Assembly (NCBI GenBank): GCA_030040315.1
Contig: JASHTY010000041.1
Span: 1 to 32,420 of the forward strand
Reading direction: 5' to 3'
From: Terriglobia bacterium
GTDB lineage: Bacteria; Acidobacteriota; Terriglobia; UBA7540
DNA: 32,420 bases
Part shown: positions 15,544-22,611 of the stretch, one piece after another
Layout of the letters: every line of letters starts with the position of its first letter
Numbering within the stretch: position 1 is the stretch's first letter
Position numbers and translations under genes: made by a program
The notes under the pieces: generated by a model
Database searches by the model: none
Seen by the model: only the letters and a program-made list of their open reading frames with translations
What the model was told of the DNA's origin: nothing

Positions 15544-16583
15544 CCGCGCCCGAAGAAAATGGCGCACCGGTTCCGGCCGAAAACCTGACCGGCCTTCGCA
15601 AGGCCGCCATTCTTCTGGTTCTGCTCGGCGACGAAGCCGCCAGCCTGGTTTATCGCCACCTTCCGCAGGATGACTTGCAGTTGCTCACGGAGGAAATCTC
15701 CGAGCTGGAGTACATCTCTCCAGAAACCGCCGGCAAAATTCTACAGGAATATTACCGCTTGAGCGTTACGGAGGATTACCTGTCGCAAGGTGGCGCGGAC
15801 TACGCCCGCGCGCTCCTGGTAAAGGCTTTTGGGGAAGAGGGCGCAAAGAATCTGCTTCAGCAGGTTGAATCGTTTCAGGAAGCCCGCGCTACCAACCTGG
15901 ATTCCCTGCAAAGGGCGGATCCGCGGCAACTTGTTATGTTTGTTGAGGGCGAGCACCCGCAGACTATCGCCCTGGTTCTGGCCCACTTGGGATTAAAGTC
16001 GGCCTCCGAAGTGCTTCTGCTGCTGCCAGAAAAAACGCGAGCGGAGGTGGTGCGTCGCCTCGCCGAAATGCATCAATTCTCACCCGAGATGGTCCAGAAA
16101 ATCTCGCTGGTGCTCAACAAAAAGCTGCGGGCTTTGGGCGAACAGAACCGCAGGGCGTACGGAGGCATTTCCGCCGTCTCCGATATGCTCAATCGGGTCG
16201 AGCCCGCCACCGCCAAAACCATTCTGGAAGTGATCGAGCAGGACGATCCCAAGCTGGCGCTGAGCATTCGCAACCTGATGTTTACTTTTGAGGATTTCCT
16301 GTCGGTCCCCGAAGGAAGCATGCGCGAGCTATTGAGCCAGTTGGACAAGAAAACGCTGGCACTGGCGCTCAAAGGTTCGTCGGAAGACATGCGGAACCAC
16401 ATCTTCAAGACCATGTCGTCCCGTGCTTCGCAGATGCTGAGGGAGGACATGGAAGCGCTCGGACCCGTGCGCTCCAAGGAAGTGACGGCGGCGCAGCAGG
16501 AAGTGGTGCAACTTGCGCGCAAGCTTGAGGCTGATGGGAAGTTGACTTTGAAGAGCTTTGGAGATGACGCCTATGTCGTCTGA
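15540..16583 (+). CDS. fliG: Flagellar motor switch protein FliG
   Basis: A 347-aa rotor protein on the cytosolic face of the MS ring. The N-terminal FliF-binding domain begins near GLRKAAILLVLLGDE. The middle domain has the EHPQ motif (138-141) that contacts FliM. MFTF at 247-250 marks the hinge of the C-terminal domain. The charged torque helix (about 283-302) keeps alternating Asp, Arg and Lys residues that face the stator. FliM and FliN are not in this window. The ATG overlaps the fliF stop, giving coupled translation of two interacting proteins. Confidence 0.96.
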   Translation: MTAPEENGAPVPAENLTGLRKAAILLVLLGDEAASLVYRHLPQDDLQLLTEEISELEYISPETAGKILQEYYRLSVTEDYLSQGGADYARALLVKAFGEEGAKNLLQQVESFQEARATNLDSLQRADPRQLVMFVEGEHPQTIALVLAHLGLKSASEVLLLLPEKTRAEVVRRLAEMHQFSPEMVQKISLVLNKKLRALGEQNRRAYGGISAVSDMLNRVEPATAKTILEVIEQDDPKLALSIRNLMFTFEDFLSVPEGSMRELLSQLDKKTLALALKGSSEDMRNHIFKTMSSRASQMLREDMEALGPVRSKEVTAAQQEVVQLARKLEADGKLTLKSFGDDAYVV

Positions 16584-17277
16584 ATCGAACACCGCCACCC
16601 AGCCCGCAGAATCGAAAACGCGGGCTTACGTTTATCCGAATCCTCTTGCGCCTGGAGCTGCGCCCAGGGCGGCTACCGCGGGAGCCGATCCCTCCACACT
16701 TGAGCGCCTGTGGGCCTCCGAACCCAGCGCCCCGGGCCAGCCTTCCATAAACGAGGACCAGATTCGCGCCCGGGAAGCGCGCGCGCGACAGCAGGGCCGG
16801 GAAGAGGGCTTGGCCCAGGGCCGCGTGGAATTCGAAAAAAAACTGGGGGGCGAAAAACAGAATTTGCTCCAGGCAATTCGGGAGTTTGTTCAGGAGCGCG
16901 ACAAATACTTCCACCGCGTTGAATCGGAAGTGGTGAGCCTTACGCTGGCGATTGCACGCAAGATCCTTCATCGGGAAGCGCAAGTCGATCCGTTGCTTTT
17001 GGCGGGAGTGGTGCGCGTTGGGCTCGACAACATCGCTGCTGGGACGCATGTGCGCCTGAAGGTTCACCCCGATCAGGTGCAGGCCTGGCAGCAATTTTTT
17101 TCGCTGCAGCCGGATTTGAAGGCGCTGCCGGAATTGATGGGTGACGCCACACTGGGGCCGGGCCGCTGCATTCTGGAAACAGAATTGGGCTCAACCGATC
17201 TGACGCTTGAGACTCAACTAAAGGAAATCGAGCAGGGATTTTTCGACCTGCTGGCGCAAAAGCCCAACAAGCTCTGA
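16573..17277 (+). CDS. fliH: Flagellar assembly protein FliH (export ATPase regulator)
   Basis: A 234-aa cytosolic protein that binds FliI and holds it at the export gate and C-ring. The N-terminus is disordered and Pro/Ala-rich. A helix (about 60-95) carries GxxxG-like steps (ARQQGREEGLAQGRVEFEKK), as is usual for FliH. The C-terminal half (about 115-230) is the FliH/VATPase-E-like domain. I chose ATG 16573 because GGAG lies nine bases before it. An in-frame ATG at 16564 would directly abut that GGAG, and a TTG at 16558 is also possible. The start overlaps the end of fliG by 11 bases. Confidence 0.88.
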   Translation: MSSESNTATQPAESKTRAYVYPNPLAPGAAPRAATAGADPSTLERLWASEPSAPGQPSINEDQIRAREARARQQGREEGLAQGRVEFEKKLGGEKQNLLQAIREFVQERDKYFHRVESEVVSLTLAIARKILHREAQVDPLLLAGVVRVGLDNIAAGTHVRLKVHPDQVQAWQQFFSLQPDLKALPELMGDATLGPGRCILETELGSTDLTLETQLKEIEQGFFDLLAQKPNKL

Positions 17278-17321
17278 TTTGCATTTGCGTCGAACTGCTG
17301 AATCCGTGCCACCAAAGCCGT

Positions 17322-18635
17322 ATGGAAAACCATCACCTTCTATCTCCGTATTTCCGGCGATTAGAGAGCCTCTCCACCGCCCGCTGGTATGGACGCGTCA
17401 CTAAAGCCGTGGGCCACATTGTGGAGTCGGAGGGCCCTTTCAGTTCGCTCGGTGAATGCTGCGAGATTTCCGGGCCCGGCGGCGAAGTTCACGCCGGAGA
17501 AGTGGTGGGTTTTCGCGGAACAAGTGTTCTCTCCATGCCCCTTGAGCGGCTGGGTGGCATCCGCTTTGGCGATCGCATCGCCACCTGGGGCGCCAGGCCG
17601 ACCTTGCGCGTGGGGGAAGAACTGCTGGGGCGAGTGATTGACGGGCAGGGCAAACCGCTCGACTCGCGGCCCGACTACATGGCCTGTGAATACTGGCCGG
17701 TGCATTCGCTTGGCCCATCGCCGCTGAATCGCCACTCGATTCGCGAGCCACTGGGCTGCGGCGTGCGCGCCATCGACGCCTTCATTACCTGTGGCCGCGG
17801 GCAGAGAGTGGGTGTGTTCGGCGGCAGCGGCGTCGGCAAAAGCACACTTCTGGGATTGATGGCGCGCGGCAGCGCTGCTGACGTTACGGTGATGGCGCTG
17901 GTGGGCGAGCGCGGGCGCGAGGTGCGGGAATTTCTGGAGGGAACGCTGGGGGAAGAAGGCCGAAGGCGCTCGGTGGTGGTTGTCTCAACCTCAGACCAGT
18001 CACCGCTGCTGCGCATCCGCGCGGCGCTCGTGGCAACCACGGTGGCCGAATACTTTGCCATGAAGAACAAAAGCGTTCTGCTGGTGGTTGATTCCCTCAC
18101 CCGGCTGGCCATGGCTCAGCGCGAAATCGGCCTTGCGGCGGGTGAGCCTCCCACCGCCAAGGGTTATACGCCAAGCGTGTTTACTTTGCTCGCGCAATTG
18201 ATTGAGCGCGCCGGCTTCTTCAACGGCGGCAGCATCACGGCGTTTTACACCGTACTGATGGAAGGGGATGACCAGCAGGACCCGCTGGTGGATTCGGTTC
18301 GAGCGCTGCTGGATGGCCACGTGGTGCTCGACCGGCGACTCGCTTCGCAGAATCACTACCCGCCGATTGCCGTCCTTGACAGCCTGAGCAGGTTGATGCC
18401 CGCGGTCTGCGCTCAGGACCACCTGGAAAAAGCGCGGCGGCTGCGAAGACTGCTGGCTGCCTACACGGCCTCGGAAGATTTGATTCGTGTGGGCGCCTAC
18501 CAGAAGGGCCTGGATCTGGTTCTGGACCAGGCGATTGAGGTCGTTCCTCCGCTGAACGCTTTTCTTCAGCAACGGGCGCACGAAAAAGCGTCCATGAGCG
18601 ACACACTGGCGGCCCTTCAGGCGTTGCCGGGGTAG
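17322..18635 (+). CDS. fliI: Flagellum-specific export ATPase FliI
   Basis: A 437-aa cytosolic hexameric ATPase powering flagellar protein export. The N-terminal beta-barrel (1-90) precedes the F1-like ATPase core. Walker A is GGSGVGKST (167-175), the catalytic loop is VGERGRE (194-200) and Walker B is LLVVDS (253-258). The FliI-type PPTAKGYTPSVFTLLAQLIERAG segment is intact. Length matches the family. There is a 44-bp gap after fliH and no strong ribosome-binding site. fliJ follows seven bases after the stop. Confidence 0.96.
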   Translation: MENHHLLSPYFRRLESLSTARWYGRVTKAVGHIVESEGPFSSLGECCEISGPGGEVHAGEVVGFRGTSVLSMPLERLGGIRFGDRIATWGARPTLRVGEELLGRVIDGQGKPLDSRPDYMACEYWPVHSLGPSPLNRHSIREPLGCGVRAIDAFITCGRGQRVGVFGGSGVGKSTLLGLMARGSAADVTVMALVGERGREVREFLEGTLGEEGRRRSVVVVSTSDQSPLLRIRAALVATTVAEYFAMKNKSVLLVVDSLTRLAMAQREIGLAAGEPPTAKGYTPSVFTLLAQLIERAGFFNGGSITAFYTVLMEGDDQQDPLVDSVRALLDGHVVLDRRLASQNHYPPIAVLDSLSRLMPAVCAQDHLEKARRLRRLLAAYTASEDLIRVGAYQKGLDLVLDQAIEVVPPLNAFLQQRAHEKASMSDTLAALQALPG

Positions 18636-18642
18636 CGCACAT

Positions 18643-19092
18643 ATGCCCTATCGCTTCCCTCTACAAGCCGTGCTGAGTTGCCGCGAAAGCTTCGAACGCC
18701 GCGAGCGCCAGCGTCTTCAGATCATCAGCCGCGAGGTCATTAAGGCGCAGCAGCAGTGGGAGCGCGCCCGAGTCGAGCGGGCAAATAACCTCAGTGCTTT
18801 GCAGCAAAAACTTCGGAAGGGTTCAACGGCCGGAGAGCTGCAGTTTGAACTCTTCTGCGACCACGCGCGCGTCCGCCGCATCTTAGCCTGGCATGAGCGC
18901 TTATCCAAGCTGAAAGAGTTGCAAGGCCGTCAAATCGCAATCTACCGTCACACGCAGCAGCAGCGAAAAATCATGGAGAACCTGCGCGACCGCCAGCGCG
19001 CCGCGTACCAGCTTGTGCAGGATCGGCGAACCCAGCAGCAGATGGACGATCGCTACCTCATCGCCAACGCGGGGCGGTTTTCCCGGTCGTAG
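18643..19092 (+). CDS. fliJ: Flagellar export chaperone / ATPase stalk FliJ
   Basis: A 149-aa, strongly charged, Gln/Arg-rich protein predicted to be one long antiparallel coiled coil, as in FliJ. FliJ inserts into the FliI ring like the F1 gamma stalk and helps recycle export chaperones. The N-terminus YRFPLQAVLSCRESFERRER is typical of the family. Primary sequence is poorly conserved, so position after fliI is a major part of the evidence. It is the last gene of this flagellar run; 36 bases on, a gene on the opposite strand ends. Confidence 0.87.
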   Translation: MPYRFPLQAVLSCRESFERRERQRLQIISREVIKAQQQWERARVERANNLSALQQKLRKGSTAGELQFELFCDHARVRRILAWHERLSKLKELQGRQIAIYRHTQQQRKIMENLRDRQRAAYQLVQDRRTQQQMDDRYLIANAGRFSRS

Positions 19093-19128
19093 CAATGCTT
19101 CCGAAGCCAGCCGGGATTTGCGTTCGCA

Positions 19129-21870
19129 TCAATCCTGCAACTCATAATTCACAGTAATCGTGGTGACAACTTCAATGGGCTTCCCGTTAAGCAAAGTTGG
19201 CTTATATCGCCAGGTCTTTACTGCTTCCAGCGCAGCCTTGGCAAGAGCATCATCAGGGGAAGAAATAACTTTGAGGCTGACCGGAATCCCGTCCTTCGAG
19301 ATCACGGCTTCCATTAAAACCTCACCCTGAATGCCTTTGGCGCGGGCGCTCTCCGGGTATTCCGGATGCGTCGCGGCAATCAGTTTGGCCGCTTCGATCG
19401 ACCCGCCCATGTGGATGCGTTCAGGGGCGGCGGTGGCGGGCGCCGCAGTAGCCGCCGCCGGAGTCTCGCCCTTCACTCTTGCCCCCTTGACGATGACTTC
19501 CTGTTGAATGATGCCGGGATCCAGAACGATCTTCAACGACGTTGCATTCTTTTCCTTGGAATCAACGGTCATTTGCGAAGCCTTAAAACCAGGTTTTGCC
19601 ACACTGAGGTCCCACTCGCCCGGCGCCAAATTTGTAAACGAAAACTCGCCGGAATCATTCGTGACGGTCGATTCTTTCGCGCCATTCGCCTTGCTCAAGA
19701 TCATTACAACTGCGTTCGGCACGCGCCCCCCGCTGGGATCGAACACAGTACCGGACACTGTGGCGGCAGGTTCCCCTTCTTTGCTTGAAGTTAAGCCAGT
19801 CACACCTCCGGCAACTCCGCCCTGTACTCCGCCGCTGACGCCCGCCACGGGACCTCCCGGCGCAATCTGGTCCTGCGGCTGATCTTGGTCCCGAACCAAA
19901 ACGATGGGTTTGGGTAAAACCTTTCCGTCCAGCGGGGGCGCGTCCGCAAACGAGAATTCGGCATTCTTCTCATCCACGAGCCTCATGACGAAGTCATTGA
20001 CCTCACCCGTATCGGCGTCTTTGCACTTCAGGTGGAGCGCGCTCGCGGAGCTCCCCGCGGCAACCACTCGCCAGCCCAGATCAGATCGAATGGCTGCGTC
20101 CGGGCCTGTCGCGCCGTCGGTTCGCCAAGCCGCAAGAACTTCCCAACCGCCCGCGGGATACGCCTCCGCCTGCGAGAGGTTGCCGACCGAATCGAAACTC
20201 ACGCTGAAGGGGGTGAGCGAGCCAGCCAGCCGCTGCCCTTCTTGCCGGAGAGTCAGGGTCAGAAACCGCCTGCCGTGGAACTCTGCGTGCCAGGTTCCAA
20301 GGTATGCGCTCGCAGTACCGCCGCGCTTCACGAAGACCACGCGAGCGTGACCATCGAGATTACGGGCCGGGTCGTGACCGCTGATATCCACGGTCAATGT
20401 CCTGCTGTCATCGGACAGGCGCCGGACCCATCGGCCCGTCGTTTCCGGCCGCCCATCGCGTTCGAGGGTCCAATCGGTGACCAGAGCGCCATCTTCAAAA
20501 TGCGACTTTGACCTGAGCTGTCCGCGTCCGTATGGTTGAACAACTTCACGGTTATCCGTCGAAACGTCCAATTCGGGAATCATTAGCGCAAAGAGCGTAA
20601 CCGCGATTGGCCGGCTGTCGTTCCAGTCTGTCGAACGGGTCGTGATCTTCAGATGAGTGCCGCTTTGCTCGATCACTTGCAGCAGATCTTCCGGCGCAGG
20701 TGAGGGAAGGTCGCTCTGTGACTTGTCCAACTCCCAGCGGCCGGAGAAATTGGGCGATTCGCCGGATGGCAGTGGCTTTGTTGCTTGGACCGAAAACGCG
20801 TTCGCCGTCAATGCACAGGCAGCCAGGGCCAGCGCAGCGCCGGCGAAATGCAGTCGCGCACGGCGCGAACTGACCTTCGCTTGTTGACTCAATAGTTGCA
20901 TGATTCTTTCCTCCAAAATGTTGGCATCAAATACGCCCAGCGTGCAGCCAGGGCGGGTGTTGAGTGCGACGGGGGCGATCGAATTCGCCAGGCTCACGAG
21001 TGACCGGGCGTACGCCGCAGGGCCAACAAAGCACTCGGATGCTGCTTCGTCGCACGCGAGTTCCCGAGTCTCATCGATCCGGCGCTTCAGCAGCCACGCG
21101 GCAGGATGAAAAGCTAGCGCCGCCAGGGCAAATTCACAGACCAAGTTCAGCAAATAATCGCTCCTGCGGACGTGTGCCATTTCGTGGCAGAGGGCTGATG
21201 CGAATTCGTCGGATGGAGGACCATCGAAGAGCGCTGTCGGCAGGATGATGACCGGACGGAAAACTCCAATCGTCACCGGTCCGGCCAAATCGGATGAGGA
21301 GCAAACCGCGACCCTGCGGAGTCCCAGTGCGGCTTGGCATTGCACCAGGAGAACGCGCGATTCCGGGCGAAACGGCCGCGTCCCGGAACTGCGCCGGATG
21401 CTTTGTGTTCTCCGCCAGGCGCGAGCGAGCCGGCTGAGGTGGAGAAAAAGGAACAGCAGGTAGAAGCCCAGCACTGCCCGCGCAACGAGCGAAGGGAAGG
21501 CAACCAAACGCGTTCGGTGCTGGTAGGTGTTCAGCAGCTTATGAACAAACGATGGCTGCGCGCCCGTCGAAACGGGCAAACTACTCACGAGGCTTTGCGC
21601 TGAATCTGCCCCGAGAGGCAGGGGCAGCGATTCGACCTGCAAGGGTGCCGCAGCTTGCGCCGCCAGGGCAGCGAATTTTGCCGAATTGGTAAAACTGCAA
21701 ATGGGCAATAGCACGGAAAGCCCCAGCGCCGCCACCCACAGTGCGTGCCGATAGCGCGCCGGCGCGCGCCGCAGCACTCGCGTGGCTGCTGCTCCGACGA
21801 GCGTCAACAGGGCAGCCTGCCACAGCGCATTCAGGAGAAAGGTCAACACACAATGGCTAAGAGTTTCCAT
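19129..21870 (-). CDS. BlaR1-like M56 metalloprotease fused to a carboxypeptidase-regulatory fold and TonB C-terminal domain
   Basis: A 913-aa membrane protein. Helices at about 8-30, 43-62, 130-150 and 243-262 surround an M56 protease domain with the zinc motif HEMAH (229-233) and downstream RELACDE (269-275). After a last helix (about 340-362) comes a long extracytoplasmic region in which no penicillin-binding SxxK-type sensor stands out. It holds lipocalin-like or beta-rich segments, a carboxypeptidase-regulatory beta-sandwich (about 690-770, SGTVFDPSGGRVPNA) and a TonB C-terminal domain (about 830-913, YPESARAKGIQGEV, ending VTTITVNYEL). BlaR1 relatives cleave or inactivate their BlaI repressor on sensing a signal. 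Here the signal may be envelope-related rather than a beta-lactam. AGGAGG precedes ATG 21870, and the start overlaps blaI by 14 bases. Confidence 0.9.
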   Translation of the reverse strand: METLSHCVLTFLLNALWQAALLTLVGAAATRVLRRAPARYRHALWVAALGLSVLLPICSFTNSAKFAALAAQAAAPLQVESLPLPLGADSAQSLVSSLPVSTGAQPSFVHKLLNTYQHRTRLVAFPSLVARAVLGFYLLFLFLHLSRLARAWRRTQSIRRSSGTRPFRPESRVLLVQCQAALGLRRVAVCSSSDLAGPVTIGVFRPVIILPTALFDGPPSDEFASALCHEMAHVRRSDYLLNLVCEFALAALAFHPAAWLLKRRIDETRELACDEAASECFVGPAAYARSLVSLANSIAPVALNTRPGCTLGVFDANILEERIMQLLSQQAKVSSRRARLHFAGAALALAACALTANAFSVQATKPLPSGESPNFSGRWELDKSQSDLPSPAPEDLLQVIEQSGTHLKITTRSTDWNDSRPIAVTLFALMIPELDVSTDNREVVQPYGRGQLRSKSHFEDGALVTDWTLERDGRPETTGRWVRRLSDDSRTLTVDISGHDPARNLDGHARVVFVKRGGTASAYLGTWHAEFHGRRFLTLTLRQEGQRLAGSLTPFSVSFDSVGNLSQAEAYPAGGWEVLAAWRTDGATGPDAAIRSDLGWRVVAAGSSASALHLKCKDADTGEVNDFVMRLVDEKNAEFSFADAPPLDGKVLPKPIVLVRDQDQPQDQIAPGGPVAGVSGGVQGGVAGGVTGLTSSKEGEPAATVSGTVFDPSGGRVPNAVVMILSKANGAKESTVTNDSGEFSFTNLAPGEWDLSVAKPGFKASQMTVDSKEKNATSLKIVLDPGIIQQEVIVKGARVKGETPAAATAAPATAAPERIHMGGSIEAAKLIAATHPEYPESARAKGIQGEVLMEAVISKDGIPVSLKVISSPDDALAKAALEAVKTWRYKPTLLNGKPIEVVTTITVNYELQD

Positions 21871-22270
21871 GCGGTTCCTCCTTTGCAGATGCCTCCGACC
21901 GCTCCACCAGGCGCTTCAGCTCGGCGAGTTTCTCGGGCTTCAAGTCGCGGCTTTCCACCAGGCTCATCACCAGGCTCTCCGCCGATCCGCCAAAAAAGCG
22001 CGCCATGATGTCCCGAAGGGTGGTGCGCACCGCCATCTCGCGGCTCACAAGCGGGACGTACTCGTAGGCGCGGCCCTTCAGCCGGCGCTTCACCTTCCCC
22101 TTGCGGTGCAGCACGTTGAGCATGGTCTGCACGGTGGTGTAGGCAAGTTTGGGCGCGCCGGCCAGGCCGCCCTGAACGGACTGCACGGTGGCGGGCCCCC
22201 CGTCCCACAGCACCTTCATGATTTCAAGCTCAAGCGGCGTCAACGGACGGGCCGGGGATTTTCTCTCCAT
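21857..22270 (-). CDS. BlaI/MecI-family transcriptional repressor
   Basis: A 137-aa winged-helix repressor. The N-terminal domain shows the BlaI signature (LTPLELEIMKVLWDGGPATVQSV, and YTTVQTMLNVLHRKGKVKR), followed by a C-terminal dimerisation helix. I chose ATG 22270: AGGAGG lies nine bases upstream. An alternative ATG at 22291 falls in the middle of the operator palindrome and lacks a ribosome-binding site. The protein should repress its own operon by binding palindromes overlapping the promoter, and be released when the M56 partner cleaves it. The next gene starts within its last 14 bases. Confidence 0.92.
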   Translation of the reverse strand: MERKSPARPLTPLELEIMKVLWDGGPATVQSVQGGLAGAPKLAYTTVQTMLNVLHRKGKVKRRLKGRAYEYVPLVSREMAVRTTLRDIMARFFGGSAESLVMSLVESRDLKPEKLAELKRLVERSEASAKEEPHGNS

Positions 22271-22279
22271 GGGTGGATT

Positions 22280-22342
22280 CCTCCTAAACATTTAGGAGGT
22301 TACACCGCGAAACTGAGGTTGTCAACTAAAAGTTTAGGAGAA
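22280..22342 (-). promoter_or_regulatory. BlaI operon promoter with two operator palindromes
   Basis: On the minus strand a perfect -35 TTGACA (22325-22320) and a -10-like TAACCT (22302-22297) are separated by 17 bp. O1 is the perfect palindrome CCTCCTAAA-CA-TTTAGGAGG at 22280-22299, overlapping the -10. O2 is CTAAA-AG-TTTAG at 22326-22337, directly next to the -35. Its outer right arm repeats that of O1 (TTTAGGAG). The two centres are 42 bp apart, four helical turns. This is the classic layout for autorepression by a BlaI dimer pair. Confidence 0.82.
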
Positions 22343-22572
22343 TTCTCGGGGAGGGCGGTCAGCCGGTGCGCCTTGACAGCCGGGTGGTCGAAGTACCGTT
22401 GCGACTGCGGGTTGGATTGTCAGGATTTGCCCAGCCACCCGGCAAAGCTTTCCGCAAGCGGGCGAATTCAGGGTTGATGTTGAATCTTCGAGACATTCGG
22501 CAAGAGCCGGAAAAACTTTAGACTGCTTGGACTTAGGCATCAACGGTGGACCCAAGCTTTCGCGGCCTGGTT

Positions 22573-22588
22573 TGGCGCTGCTCATGCA
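22573..22588 (+). promoter_or_regulatory. Candidate sigma-54 (-24/-12) promoter for fliK-flgD-flgE
   Basis: TGGCGCTGCTCATGCA has GG and GC with the exact 10-bp spacing and matches 9 of 12 consensus positions (TGGCACG-N4-TTGCA). It predicts a start near 22599, only 13 bases before the chosen fliK ATG. Sigma-54 activators lie 10 kb upstream. The match could be chance. Confidence 0.45.
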
Positions 22589-22611
22589 TACAACTCCGCG
22601 GCTATCCATTT

